The notes beneath the pieces are model-generated. The model did no database searches and was not told the DNA's origin. It saw nothing but the letters and a program-made list of their open reading frames with translations. Source: BM003 sp963783695 (lineage in GTDB: Bacteria > Pseudomonadota > Gammaproteobacteria > Steroidobacterales > BM003). Taken from it: 64,000 nt of DNA. A program made the translations under genes and the position numbers. The DNA lies in NCBI GenBank assembly GCA_963783695.1, contig CAWAOM010000001.1, positions 496,001-560,000 on the forward strand, written 5' to 3'. Below, piece after piece: positions 26,559-36,267 of the stretch (position 1 is the first letter of the stretch; each line of letters begins with the position of its first letter).

Positions 26559-27133
26559 TTGTGGCCGGACAGATAGCCGTCCAGTAGCCGCCAGGCCTGG
26601 CGGTTGGTCAGCATTCGGGTCGTGCCGGGTTGTAGCCCATCCAATCTGAACGGGCCGATCGCGCAGCGGATCAGCCTGAGCGTGGGAAAACCGACCGCCG
26701 CCGTCATTCTGCGTACCTGGCGGTTGCGGCCTTCGCGCAATTGCAGTTCGATCCAGCTGGTCGGGACGTTTTTTCGATAACGGATGGGTGGTTCCCGGCG
26801 CCACACTGCCGGCTCCGCGAGCGCCTGCGCCCGGCATGGCAACGTCGCGCCGTCCGCAATGCTCACACCGCCGCGTAAACGCTGCAGCGCCTCTGTGTCG
26901 ATGCTGCCCTCGACCTGGGCCCAGTAGATTTTCCAGCACTGGCCCGGCTGGCTCAGGCGTGCCTGGAAGCGGCCATCGTCGGTCAGCGCCAGCAACCCCT
27001 CTGAGTCGCGGTCCAGCCGGCCGGCCGGATAGACGCCCGGCGTAGTGACATAATCTGCCAGCGTCGGCCGGCCATCACTGGCGCTGAACTGGCACAGCAC
27101 GCCGACCGGTTTGTTAAGCAGTATCAAGGACAT
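26555..27133 (-). CDS. rluE: 23S rRNA pseudouridine synthase, RluE type
   Basis: A 192-residue RsuA-family pseudouridine synthase without an N-terminal S4 domain. The catalytic Asp lies in YPAGRLDRDSEGLLALTDDG, and ELQLREGRNRQVRRMTAAVG is the other family signature. The short length and LNKPVGVLCQFS opening match RluE, which modifies U2457 of 23S rRNA in E. coli. RsuA-family members RluB and RluF are longer and carry S4. Confidence 0.87.
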
Positions 27134-27189
27134 GAGAATCCATTGCTGGCGGCGTGACCTGGCTACGCCGGGTTAACCGACGGCTAATG

Positions 27190-27219
27190 TTGCAGCTAAC
27201 CAAAGCGACGGTCTATTAT
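27190..27219 (+). promoter_or_regulatory. Candidate sigma-70 promoter of aceBA
   Basis: TTGCAG and TATTAT are separated by 18 bp, about 50 bp upstream of the malate synthase ATG. The expected transcription start is near 27226. Confidence 0.4.
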
Positions 27220-27267
27220 GATGCGTTGCATCAAACGCCGCTGCTGCCCGGAGGGACGAAAAGGCAA

Positions 27268-28872
27268 ATGGACAAATCCGAGTCGAATCAACAGCTTCCT
27301 TGCAACGTTACCGGGCCGGTGTGTGCCGAGTTCGAACCCATATTGTCTGCGGGCGCGCTTGAGTTTATCGCGCTATTGACGCGCCGTTTCCGCCCCCGGG
27401 TGGCGCAGTTGCTGGAAGCGCGAGAGCAGCGCCAGGCGCGCCTGGATGGCGGTGAGATGCCCGGCTTCCTTGCCGAGACCCGCGAGATTCGCGAGTCTGA
27501 CTGGCGCGTCACTACCGTGCCGGCCGATCTTCAGGACCGTCGCGTGGAAATCACCGGTCCCACCGAGCGGAAAATGGTAATCAATGCGCTCAACTCCGGT
27601 GCGCGCGTATTCATGGCTGACTGCGAGGATTCGCTGAGCCCGACCTGGGACAATATCGTCCGCGGTCAGATTAATCTCCGTGATGCCGTTGATCGCAGTA
27701 TCGAGTTCACCAATCCCAACGGCAAGCAATACCGCCTTAACCCGGATATCGCGACATTGATCGTGCGTCCGCGCGGCTGGCATCTGAACGAGAAAAATAT
27801 TGCCGTGGATGGTGAGGTCGTGCCGGGCGCATTCGTCGATTTCGGTCTTTACCTCTTTCACAACGCGCGCACGCTGATTGATGCCGGTACCGGGCCCTAT
27901 TTTTATCTGCCCAAACTGGAGAGCCATCTTGAGGCGAGATTGTGGGCGGATGTGTTCAGGTTCAGCGAAGAACATCTTGCCTTGCCGGCATCGACAATCA
28001 AGGCGACCGTGCTGATCGAGACGATACTCGCTGCATTCGAGATGGACGAAATCCTCTATGAGCTGCGCGATTTTATCGTCGGGTTGAACTGCGGGCGGTG
28101 GGACTACATTTTCAGTTTCATCAAACGCTTCCGCAACAATCCGCAATTCGTGATGCCTGACCGTCATGATGTCGGGATGACGCGTCATTTCCTGCGCTCT
28201 TATTCGCAGCTTCTGATCAAGACATGTCATCATCGCGGCGCTTTTGCGATGGGTGGGATGGCCGCGCAGATTCCGATCAAGAACGATCCGGAGGCAAACG
28301 AAATCGCGCTCGAAAAAGTGCGCCAGGATAAAGAACGTGAAGCCGGAGACGGGCACGATGGCACCTGGGTGGCACACCCGGGCCTGGTGCCGATTGCCAT
28401 GGAGATTTTCGACCGCCACATGCCGCAGGCAAATCAACTCGACCGGTTGCGTGAAGATGTCACTGTCGACGCGGCCGATTTGCTCAAAGTGCCACACGGC
28501 GAGATAACCGAAGCTGGCGTTCGCAGCAACATCAATGTCGCCATTCAGTACCTTGCGGCGTGGCTTGACGGCAACGGTTGCGTGCCGATCAACAACCTGA
28601 TGGAGGATGCGGCAACAGCCGAGATCAGCCGTGCCCAGATCTGGCAGTGGCTGCGCCACCCCGGCGGGGTTCTCAGCGACGGCAGACGGGTCACCATCGA
28701 GTTGTTTGACGGACTGATGAGCGAGGAGATGGAGGCGCTGGCCGAGCAACTCGGCCAGGATGTCTTCGCTGCGGGCAAGTACGAGCAGGCCCGCGATCTG
28801 ATGCGCGAGATTACTGTGGCTGATGAGTTTGTTGAGTTCATCACGCTGCCGGGTTACGAACGAATCGATTAA
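27268..28872 (+). CDS. aceB: Malate synthase A
   Basis: Condenses glyoxylate with acetyl-CoA to malate, the second step of the glyoxylate shunt. At 534 residues it equals the A-type enzyme (E. coli AceB 533). Characteristic segments: FMADCEDSLSPTWDN, RPRGWHLNEKN, YFYLPKLESHLEARLW, GLNCGRWDYIFSFIKRF and GAFAMGGMAAQIPIK. The start at ATG 27268 is supported by AAGG just upstream and by family length; the upstream frame to 27154 is not conserved. Isocitrate lyase follows 34 bp downstream, so the two form the aceBA operon; no aceK or regulator is present. Confidence 0.96.
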   Translation: MDKSESNQQLPCNVTGPVCAEFEPILSAGALEFIALLTRRFRPRVAQLLEAREQRQARLDGGEMPGFLAETREIRESDWRVTTVPADLQDRRVEITGPTERKMVINALNSGARVFMADCEDSLSPTWDNIVRGQINLRDAVDRSIEFTNPNGKQYRLNPDIATLIVRPRGWHLNEKNIAVDGEVVPGAFVDFGLYLFHNARTLIDAGTGPYFYLPKLESHLEARLWADVFRFSEEHLALPASTIKATVLIETILAAFEMDEILYELRDFIVGLNCGRWDYIFSFIKRFRNNPQFVMPDRHDVGMTRHFLRSYSQLLIKTCHHRGAFAMGGMAAQIPIKNDPEANEIALEKVRQDKEREAGDGHDGTWVAHPGLVPIAMEIFDRHMPQANQLDRLREDVTVDAADLLKVPHGEITEAGVRSNINVAIQYLAAWLDGNGCVPINNLMEDAATAEISRAQIWQWLRHPGGVLSDGRRVTIELFDGLMSEEMEALAEQLGQDVFAAGKYEQARDLMREITVADEFVEFITLPGYERID

Positions 28873-28906
28873 GACGTATTTCACGATTACCGCAGGAGAA
28901 GAGAGC

Positions 28907-30187
28907 ATGAAGAGCGCTGAGCAGTTGCAAAAGGAATGGCAGGAAAGCCCCCGTTGGGCAGGCGTGGAACGCCCGTACACCGCCGCGGATGTGCTGCGCC
29001 TCAGCGGCACGGTGCAGATCGATCACACGCTCGCACGCCTTGGCGCCGAGAAGCTGTGGGGGTATCTGCAGGAGAAGGAATTCACCAATGCCCTCGGTGC
29101 GCTGACCGGCAACCAGGCAATGCAGCAGGTCAAAGCCGGCCTGAAAGCGATCTACCTGTCCGGCTGGCAGGTCGCGGGCGACGCGAACCTGTCCGGCGAG
29201 ATGTATCCCGACCAGTCGCTTTACCCGGCGAACTCGGTGCCGGCGGTTATCAAGCGCATCAATAACACACTGATGCGGGCCGATCAGATTCATCATGCCG
29301 AAGGTGACGACAGCGTCGACTGGATGCAGCCGATCGTGGCTGATGCCGAGGCTGGCTTCGGTGGTGTGCTCAACGCTTTTGAACTGATGAAACAGATGAT
29401 CGAGGCTGGCGCGGCCGGCGTGCACTTCGAGGATCAGCTGTCGTCGGCGAAAAAATGTGGCCACATGGGCGGCAAGGTCCTGGTGCCGACCCAGGAGGCA
29501 GTGAACAAGCTGGTTGCCGCCCGCATGGCGGCCGACGTGTGTGGTGTGCCGACTGTCCTGGTTGCACGCACCGATGCCGATGCAGCCAACCTGCTTACTG
29601 CCGATGTCGATGAGCGTGATCGTCCGTTTATTCAGGGCGAACGCACCGCCGAGGGTTTCTTCCGGGTCAATGCCGGTCTCGACCAGGCGATTTCGCGCGG
29701 CCTGGCCTACGCGCCGTATGCCGACCTGATCTGGTGCGAGACTTCGGTGCCTGATCTCGACCAGGCGCGCAAGTTCTCCGAGACCATCCGCAAGGAGTTC
29801 CCGGAACAAATGCTGGCCTATAACTGTTCGCCGTCGTTCAACTGGAAACGTCACCTCGACGACGCCACGATCGCGAAATTCCAGCGTGAACTGGCGGCGA
29901 TGGGTTACAAGTTCCAGTTCATTACTCTGGCCGGTTTCCACGCTCTCAACTACAGCATGTTCCAGTTGGCCTCTGGCTACCGCGATACGCAGATGAAGGC
30001 CTATGTAGAGCTTCAGGAAGCGGAATTTGCGGCCGAGAAAGACGGCTACACCGCGACCAAGCATCAGCGCGAGGTCGGTGCCGGTTATTTCGATGCGGTC
30101 ACGCAGGCGGTTACTGCGGGCACCAGTTCGATTACCGCTTTGGCCGGATCGACCGAGGAAGAGCAGTTCGAAGAGGCGACGGGCTAA
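28907..30187 (+). CDS. aceA: Isocitrate lyase
   Basis: Cleaves isocitrate to glyoxylate and succinate, first step of the glyoxylate shunt. A 426-residue protein close to E. coli AceA (434). The catalytic cysteine motif KKCGHMGGKVLVPTQEAV is intact; AEAGFGGVLNAFELMKQMI, ARTDADAANLL and AYNCSPSFNWKRHL complete the active site. The ATG is preceded by GCAGGAGAAGAG. Downstream of aceB and closed by a strong hairpin at 30215-30242. Confidence 0.97.
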   Translation: MKSAEQLQKEWQESPRWAGVERPYTAADVLRLSGTVQIDHTLARLGAEKLWGYLQEKEFTNALGALTGNQAMQQVKAGLKAIYLSGWQVAGDANLSGEMYPDQSLYPANSVPAVIKRINNTLMRADQIHHAEGDDSVDWMQPIVADAEAGFGGVLNAFELMKQMIEAGAAGVHFEDQLSSAKKCGHMGGKVLVPTQEAVNKLVAARMAADVCGVPTVLVARTDADAANLLTADVDERDRPFIQGERTAEGFFRVNAGLDQAISRGLAYAPYADLIWCETSVPDLDQARKFSETIRKEFPEQMLAYNCSPSFNWKRHLDDATIAKFQRELAAMGYKFQFITLAGFHALNYSMFQLASGYRDTQMKAYVELQEAEFAAEKDGYTATKHQREVGAGYFDAVTQAVTAGTSSITALAGSTEEEQFEEATG

Positions 30188-30214
30188 ACCGACGCCGGCT
30201 GGGTAAGATTGCCG

Positions 30215-30242
30215 ATGGGGCGGACGCATGAGTCCGCCCCAT
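30215..30242 (+). terminator. Hairpin terminator after aceA
   Basis: Perfect 11-bp stem (ATGGGGCGGAC with its complement), loop GCATGA, 27 bp after the aceA stop. It is followed by TGGTTTGG rather than a clean T-run. Confidence 0.75.
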
Positions 30243-30273
30243 TGGTTTGGATTGACAGCAAACGGGTAGGACT

Positions 30274-32061
30274 ATGAGCGATTACTACGCGCCAACGCGC
30301 GATATGCGTTTTCTGATTCACGATGTTCTTGATCTCGAGTCGGTCAATGCGCTTCCGGGTTACGAAGAAGCCAGCGCCGATATCGTTGACGCCGTCCTCG
30401 AAGAGGCAGGGTTACTTGCGAACGGCGTGCTCGCGCCGACCAACAGGCTTGGCGACACTCAGGGTGCCCGCGTCGAAAACAACGGGGTCATAGTCGCTGA
30501 CGAATTCAAAGAGGCTTATCGCCAGTACCAGGAAAGCGGCTGGCCGGCCTTGTCCATGAAGCCGGAGTACGGAGGCCAGGGACTGCCGCATCTGATCGGC
30601 ACCGCGGTCGAGGAAATGTGGCAGTCGGCCAATCTCGCATTCTCGTTGTGTCCGCTGCTGACCCAGGGCGCTATTTCGGCGATTTCGGCGCATGGAAGCC
30701 AGGATTTGAAAGACACCTATCTCGAGAAAATGGTCAGCGGCGAATGGACCGGCACGATGAATCTAACCGAGCCGCAGGCCGGTTCGGATCTCGCCGCACT
30801 GCGCTGCCAGGCGCAGCGTGAGGGCGACCATTACCGGATCACCGGGCAGAAGATCTATATCACCTGGGGCGATCACGAGATGACCGACAACATCGTTCAT
30901 CTTGTGCTGGCACGACTGCCCGACGCGCCTGACGGGGTGCGTGGCATCTCGTTGTTCCTGGTGCCGAAATTCCTGGTCAATGGCGACGGCTCTCCGGGCG
31001 AGCGCAATGACGTCTACCCGATCTCGGTTGAACACAAGCTCGGCATCCATGGCAGCCCGACCTGCGTGATGGCCTTTGGCGGTAAAGGCGAGGGTGCAAT
31101 CGGCTACCTGGTGGGAGAGGAAAACAAGGGCCTGGCCGGCATGTTCACGATGATGAACCATGCCCGACTCAGTGTTGGTCTTGAAGGCGTGTCGATTTCC
31201 GAGCGCGCTTACCAGCTTGCGTTGAGCTATGCGAAGGACCGGGTTCAGGGCAACGTGCCGGGTAAGCCCGGGCGTGTCACGATCATCAACCATCCGGATG
31301 TGCGGCGCATGCTGATGTTCATGAAGGCGCAGACCGAAGCCATGCGTGCGCTTGCTTATTCCACTGCCGCGGCAATGGATCATGCCGAACATGGCAGCGA
31401 TCCCGAGTTGAGCGCGGTTCGCCAGGCACGCGTCGATCTGCTGACTCCGATCGTAAAAGGCTGGTGCACCGAGATGTGCCAGGAAGTGACTTACTGGGGT
31501 ATCCAGATTCACGGCGGAATGGGGTTTGTCGAGGAAACCGGTGCTGCGCAGCATTATCGTGACGCTCGAATCACGACGATCTACGAGGGAACGACCGGCA
31601 TCCAGGCCAATGATCTCGTCGGGCGGAAATTGCTGCGCGACGGCGGCAAGGCAATGAGCGAGTTGCTTGCCGAGATTCGCGATTTTATCGATGCGACCGA
31701 TGGCAGTGTGTCGCCACATCTCGATTGCATGTTGACCGAGCTGGGGCGCGGTGTCGATAACCTCGAGACTGCCGTAAAGAGCATTTTTGCCGGGTACGAA
31801 GCCGATATGTCGCTACCGGGTTCGGTGGCGTTCAGCCTGTTGATGCTGGGAGGTGTCGTGACCGGCGGTTACGAACTGGCGCGCAGCGCGGTCAGGGCCG
31901 CGGCCAAGCTCGAAGCCGGCCAGGACAAGGACTTTTACGAGGCCAAGCTCGTCACGGCGCGGTTCTTCGCCGAGCATATCCTTACCCGCGGCCACGGCTA
32001 TCTCGCGTCAGTTAGCGCCGGTTCGGCCAGCACAATGGGACTGAGCGAGGCGCAGTTCTAG
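30274..32061 (+). CDS. Acyl-CoA dehydrogenase, DmdC-like
   Basis: A 595-residue FAD enzyme with the long C-terminal extension of the FadE5/DmdC branch. Visible are the FAD-binding TMNLTEPQAGSDLAAL and ITGQKIYITWGDHE, the substrate-side IHGSPTCVMAFGG, and IYEGTTGIQANDLVGRKL, which holds the catalytic Glu. Related enzymes oxidise 3-methylmercaptopropionyl-CoA or medium- and long-chain acyl-CoAs; which applies here cannot be told. No other dmd genes are nearby. GGTAGGACT precedes the ATG. Confidence 0.92.
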   Translation: MSDYYAPTRDMRFLIHDVLDLESVNALPGYEEASADIVDAVLEEAGLLANGVLAPTNRLGDTQGARVENNGVIVADEFKEAYRQYQESGWPALSMKPEYGGQGLPHLIGTAVEEMWQSANLAFSLCPLLTQGAISAISAHGSQDLKDTYLEKMVSGEWTGTMNLTEPQAGSDLAALRCQAQREGDHYRITGQKIYITWGDHEMTDNIVHLVLARLPDAPDGVRGISLFLVPKFLVNGDGSPGERNDVYPISVEHKLGIHGSPTCVMAFGGKGEGAIGYLVGEENKGLAGMFTMMNHARLSVGLEGVSISERAYQLALSYAKDRVQGNVPGKPGRVTIINHPDVRRMLMFMKAQTEAMRALAYSTAAAMDHAEHGSDPELSAVRQARVDLLTPIVKGWCTEMCQEVTYWGIQIHGGMGFVEETGAAQHYRDARITTIYEGTTGIQANDLVGRKLLRDGGKAMSELLAEIRDFIDATDGSVSPHLDCMLTELGRGVDNLETAVKSIFAGYEADMSLPGSVAFSLLMLGGVVTGGYELARSAVRAAAKLEAGQDKDFYEAKLVTARFFAEHILTRGHGYLASVSAGSASTMGLSEAQF

Positions 32062-32079
32062 GTCTTTGGCGCGGTGGCT

Positions 32080-32622
32080 CTAGCCGAAAAGTCGCCAGCC
32101 GCGGTGGCGCCGGCGTCGCATTGCGTCGCGGCGCCTCCGCATTCTGTCCTGCAGCATTTCGCGTTTCGCGATAAGCCAGTCGCGACGGGTGAAGTCGTGT
32201 TGCGCTACCCGCCGTTCGGAACGGAAAGCGCAGAAATCCTCATAAGCATGGATCTCGTGCTGGAGTTCGCGGACCAGTAGTTCGATCAGTATTGCATCGT
32301 CGAGAAAACCCAGAACCGGGGTACCGTCGGGAATCAGGTCCTCTCCGGTATTGAGGTAGGCCAGTGCGGTCAGCACCCGACGCCGATCTTTCGTCGGCAG
32401 CTGCCAGTCGCTGTCTTCGACCATCCGAATCAACAGCTCGACCCGGTTGAGGCGTTCCTCGACGAATTTGGGAGGCTTCGCCTGGGACGCCGAATTAACC
32501 AGACTCCGTGCCGCGGCGATTACCGCCACGGGCTCGTCCAGCACAGGTTTCGCCTGGGCCATGATCTGGCGCAGATGTTTGAGGTCGGAATCGTCCAGGT
32601 CAAACGAAATTCGAACTGTCAC
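32080..32622 (-). CDS. DUF1232 (YkvA-like) protein
   Basis: A 180-residue protein. The DUF1232 core is GEDLIPDGTPVLGFLDDAILIELLVREL (quoted in part: DLIPDGTPVLGFLDD). An N-terminal region begins TVRISFDLDDSDLKHLRQIM, and the C-terminus is very basic (DRMRRRRDAMRRRRHRGWR). The GTG start has AGGAG upstream. Function unknown; convergent with the acyl-CoA dehydrogenase, 18 bp apart. Confidence 0.82.
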   Translation of the reverse strand: MTVRISFDLDDSDLKHLRQIMAQAKPVLDEPVAVIAAARSLVNSASQAKPPKFVEERLNRVELLIRMVEDSDWQLPTKDRRRVLTALAYLNTGEDLIPDGTPVLGFLDDAILIELLVRELQHEIHAYEDFCAFRSERRVAQHDFTRRDWLIAKREMLQDRMRRRRDAMRRRRHRGWRLFG

Positions 32623-32673
32623 TGCATTGCTCTCCTGCGTTTATTGGTTTTTTGCTGTTACAGGCCGGGATGC

Positions 32674-33585
32674 CTAAGTGTAGTTCGCAGCAACGGGGTC
32701 TGCAGGGACGATTCGAAGCAGGGAGAATTGTGCAGTGCGTTTGCTGGTTTCGGCGCCGCAGCTGGCCCGGGACTGAATGTACTCCCGTCTGACCGCGATA
32801 GTGAATGACTTCCCGGTTGCGCCACAGCGGAATGTGGTGGTGCTCGTGTCCTGGTCGGGATCGCTGCTGTCGATGAGCTGCAGGCGGTCAGGGTTCGCCA
32901 GTACCCGCGAATTCAGCAGAAAACACTCCGCCGCCTGCACCGATGGCGCATAGGCACTGCGTCCGCGCAGATGCTCAAGGGCGCTATTACGATCGCCATG
33001 CATCGCCACGGCTTCGGCCGGAGACAGCCGCCCGAAACACAACCCTTCGGGCAGCGACATGATGACGGGCGCCAGCCGGTGGCCGCCAAGATGGGTCGTC
33101 TGCCACACGTCTTGCGGCGCCACCGCACGCAACGCGTCGTAAACCGGACCGCCAAATCGTGCGCAACAGGCATCGCGTCGGCCGTTGGTGCATACCAGCA
33201 CAATCGGTTGCAGGTTCACGGTGTCGCACTGGGGCAGGGGATCCAGGCGGAGATGGGCGAGTTCGTGGTGCTCCATGACGGTCGTCCCTACCAGGCGCTG
33301 CCGGGTGGGGCGGGTGTCGGCAACCGCCAGCAGAAGCGGCGCGTTGCGCCTGCCGCGCTGCTTGATGAACTGGGTTCGCGGCCGCAGCCCGTTTTTGCGC
33401 AGGGCCTGCTCCTGATCCTCGATCCAGGCGCCCACAGCCGCCGGCAAAGAGTTGTCGGCGATGGCCCTGGCGTTCCACGACGCGCGGTATTCAATCAGGA
33501 TCCAGATGTCGGCTTGCGGCGCCGAGCCAAAAAGTGACTCTCCGGCGGTCAGGGCTGATTGCGAGCAGTAGACATCTTTTGTCAA
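32674..33585 (-). CDS. Sucrase/ferredoxin-like protein (thioredoxin-like [2Fe-2S] fold)
   Basis: A protein of about 303 residues with the Suc_Fer-like pattern: VLVCTNGRRDACCARFGGPVYDAL supplies cysteines, and TTHLGGHRLAPVIMSLPEG the His pair. This family resembles thioredoxin-like ferredoxins, and the yeast members Apd1/Aim32 bind a [2Fe-2S] cluster through Cys and His. TTG at 33585 is chosen as the start because GGAGG precedes it at ideal distance; a GTG at 33684 extends the frame without homology. Electron-transfer role is inferred. Confidence 0.78.
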   Translation of the reverse strand: MTKDVYCSQSALTAGESLFGSAPQADIWILIEYRASWNARAIADNSLPAAVGAWIEDQEQALRKNGLRPRTQFIKQRGRRNAPLLLAVADTRPTRQRLVGTTVMEHHELAHLRLDPLPQCDTVNLQPIVLVCTNGRRDACCARFGGPVYDALRAVAPQDVWQTTHLGGHRLAPVIMSLPEGLCFGRLSPAEAVAMHGDRNSALEHLRGRSAYAPSVQAAECFLLNSRVLANPDRLQLIDSSDPDQDTSTTTFRCGATGKSFTIAVRREYIQSRASCGAETSKRTAQFSLLRIVPADPVAANYT

Positions 33586-34048
33586 TTTTGCCTCCGTCGT
33601 TTTGGACAGGCAGATGAATTCGGCACGACCGCAGCCCGTTATCGCCCACGACGATTCGCGCGTGGGTGGCCAGCGACCGGTCACTGAAAACCCGAATAGT
33701 AGCGCACTAGGGGAGTCGCACTACCGCCAGTTCACCGGGCTGTTTTTTCGCGACTGACCTTCTGCTGTTGCGGTTGTTGTTTTTTCCGTGCTGGCCGCTG
33801 CGCGCCGGCCCGTCATGGTTATCCTGCCGGTGTCGTTCGCGCCTGCGGATCTGCTCCAGCGCGGTTGGAGTGGAGCGTGGGGTAGGGAGCGATCAGCCGC
33901 CATAACCGGCGCGGACGACAGCCATGCCGCGTCGAGCTGCCGCGATACAGAATGCTAGTATCCCGGGTGCTCGTGCGGTTCCTGGCACCGTGCGGCAGCG
34001 CCGGCGCATACGTGATTGGCGGGGCAACCGATTTCCGGGGTACGTTGG
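33586..34048. other. Intergenic region, no gene recognised
   Basis: Gap of 463 bp between the divergent sucrase/ferredoxin-like and GDPD genes. Short open frames here have no recognisable features. A TAGTAT hexamer near 33955 could be a -10 element for the GDPD gene. No tRNA or repeat was seen. Confidence 0.5.
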
Positions 34049-35923
34049 ATGAAAAATATTGTCGCGATCTGGCGCCGTGTGGGAACAGACTTTGTGTTTG
34101 CATGGCGCGCCCTGTTTGCGACCGATGTTCTCTACAAACTGCTTGCTTTGGCGGCGCTGGTGCCGCTGGTTGCCGTAATGCTGAGGCTGTTCCTGCATCT
34201 GTCCGGGGATGTGGTCAAGGCGGATCAGGACATCCTGTTCTTCATACTGAGCCCGCTTGGCATCGTGACCTTTATAGTCATTGGCGCGGGTCTTGTCACC
34301 GTGCTTGCGATGGAAACAGCGTGTCTGTTGTGTATCGCCCGGGCAGCGCGACGGCGCCTGCATTTACCGGTCCTGGCGGCACTCCGGTTTACGTTGTCAC
34401 GGGCACACGCAGTATTGCGGGTGACTGCGAGACTGGTGGTCCGATTTCTGGTGCTTGCGCTGCCTTTTCTGGCGCTTGCCGCGCTGATTGTCTTCTGGCT
34501 GCTCAGCGAGCACGACATCAATTTCTATCTTGCGGAAAAGCCACCGGCATTTCTACTCGCCGTGGCCTGCGTTGGGTTTGTCCTTCTGGTGCTGGCAATT
34601 GTCGTGATACGCAAGCTCGCCTCGTGGTTTTTTGTTTTGCCGCTGGTAATGTTCGAGGGATTCTCGCCTGCGGCAAGCTTTGCTGAAAGTGAACGACGCA
34701 CGGCGGGCCAGCGTCGCGAAATCGCGTTTCTGGTTGCTTCCTGGTTTGTGGTTTTTGCCATGTTGTCGAGCATGTTGCTCGGCCTCGTGGGGGAAGGCGC
34801 CGCGATTGCGACAGGCCTTTCCGGGGACCGGGTGCCAATGCTCGTCACTGCGCTGGCCGTCGTGCTCTTCGCCTGGTTTGCGGCAAGCCTGTTGCTCAAC
34901 CTTCTGACCAACTGTTTTTTTGCTTTGTTTGTCGCAGACCGGTATTTCGACTCAGCCGACAGCGACGGGCGGGTCGTTGCGAAACTCGATGCCGATGCGG
35001 CGACGCAAACGGGGCCGCTTGCTGCCCGGGCCGTGACTTTTATCGTCGTGCTCGTAACCCTCATAGCGGTTGGGGCGGGTCTGATATTGCTGCGTGGGGT
35101 ACAGATTACGAAACCCGTGACAGTGGTGGCCCATCGTGGCGCGGCCGGGCATGCGCCGGAAAACACAATGGCGGCTATCGAAACCGCGATAGAAATGGGC
35201 GCCGACTCGGTTGAGATAGATGTACAGGAAACGTCCGACGGTGTTGTTGTAGTCATCCACGACAGCGATCTGATGAGAATTGGTGGCGTGCCGCTCAAGG
35301 TCTGGGATGCTAACTACGCCGAGATTTCGTCGCACGACGTCGGCAGCCGCTATGGCGGCGAATTTGCCGACCAACGGGTGCCTACTCTCGATGAAGTGCT
35401 CGAGCTGGTGGATGGACGGGCGCGGCTGACAATCGAACTCAAATACTATGGTCACGATCAGAATCTCGAACAACGCGTGATCGATCTCGTCGAGGCGCGC
35501 GGCATGGCATCCGAGGTCGTCGTGATCTCGCTCAAATACGCGGCGTTGCAAAAGATCCGGGCGCTGCGCCCGGAGTGGAGACTGGGTCTGCTCACCGCGC
35601 GCGCGATGGGTGACCTGACCCGGGTTGATGTCGATTTCCTTGCCGTCAACGTCGGTATGGCGTCGAGACGTTTCATTCGCCGTGCCCACGCCGCCGGCAA
35701 AGAAGTCTATGTATGGACTGCCAACGATGCCGGCACTCTGTCGAAAATGATCAGCCACGGCGTCGATGGGCTGATAACCGACTATCCTGATCTCGCCCGC
35801 GGCGTACTCCGCCAGCGCGACGGACTGGGCAGTGTTGAGCGACTGATGCTCGATCTCGGCCTGTACTTTGGCCTCGACCCCGCGCCGGTCGATATTGCCG
35901 CTGAGACGGCTGGCGAGTACTAA
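34049..35923 (+). CDS. Membrane-anchored glycerophosphodiester phosphodiesterase
   Basis: A 624-residue two-part protein. The first 345 residues hold about seven transmembrane helices of the GPDPase membrane domain (for example YKLLALAALVPLVAVMLRLF and FIVVLVTLIAVGAGLILL). The catalytic GDPD barrel follows: VAHRGAAGHAPENTMAA with His362, DSVEIDVQETSDGVVVVIHD, and VYVWTANDAGTLSKMISHGVDGLITDYPD. It hydrolyses glycerophosphodiesters to glycerol 3-phosphate and an alcohol, at the membrane surface. ATG at 34049 (MKNIVAIW) is preferred over an upstream in-frame start. Confidence 0.92.
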   Translation: MKNIVAIWRRVGTDFVFAWRALFATDVLYKLLALAALVPLVAVMLRLFLHLSGDVVKADQDILFFILSPLGIVTFIVIGAGLVTVLAMETACLLCIARAARRRLHLPVLAALRFTLSRAHAVLRVTARLVVRFLVLALPFLALAALIVFWLLSEHDINFYLAEKPPAFLLAVACVGFVLLVLAIVVIRKLASWFFVLPLVMFEGFSPAASFAESERRTAGQRREIAFLVASWFVVFAMLSSMLLGLVGEGAAIATGLSGDRVPMLVTALAVVLFAWFAASLLLNLLTNCFFALFVADRYFDSADSDGRVVAKLDADAATQTGPLAARAVTFIVVLVTLIAVGAGLILLRGVQITKPVTVVAHRGAAGHAPENTMAAIETAIEMGADSVEIDVQETSDGVVVVIHDSDLMRIGGVPLKVWDANYAEISSHDVGSRYGGEFADQRVPTLDEVLELVDGRARLTIELKYYGHDQNLEQRVIDLVEARGMASEVVVISLKYAALQKIRALRPEWRLGLLTARAMGDLTRVDVDFLAVNVGMASRRFIRRAHAAGKEVYVWTANDAGTLSKMISHGVDGLITDYPDLARGVLRQRDGLGSVERLMLDLGLYFGLDPAPVDIAAETAGEY

Positions 35924-36267
35924 ACCGCGCTGTAGCATCCAGATCCCGCGCCGCCCTCTCCGGGCACGTTGACCCGTTTTATTCCCCCTAATTGGCAGTA
36001 CGTAGAAGTCCGTAATCGCCTTGTAACTTCACCCTATTGCGAAGATTGCTGCAGCGCGGAAAATGCGTCCTGAGCATACATGAAGAAAAGTTAATTTAGT
36101 TAAACCTAAATAAGAATTATTCGCAACTACGCAAATGAGAACCAAAGGTAAACAGGGGCCGGCCCTATCGGCCCGGGCTTGCGCAAACAGAGGATCGCGG
36201 GTTCGCCGGATTGAATGCCAGACCGGTTCGCCCATTGGTAAAACTTCTCAACTTGGGGGTTATTAGC
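35924..36267. other. Intergenic region with palindromes upstream of the cytochrome pseudogene
   Basis: A 344-bp gap. An AT-rich segment (about 36080-36125) contains the inverted repeat ATTTAG-N6-CTAAAT (36094-36111). Next comes GGGCCG-N7-CGGCCC (36156-36174) and a GC-rich stretch that could fold before the start codon. No ORF here is convincing. It may hold the promoter and leader of the cytochrome gene. Confidence 0.45.

Noticed and set aside
27373..29010. 545-residue minus-strand frame opposite aceB
   Set aside because: Shadow of malate synthase; no start signal or recognisable domains.
28841..30229. 462-residue minus-strand frame opposite aceA
   Set aside because: Shadow of isocitrate lyase, including the terminator hairpin at its 5' end.
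36029..36235. 68-residue minus-strand frame in the cytochrome leader
   Set aside because: Low-quality frame across the palindromic region; more likely regulatory DNA.
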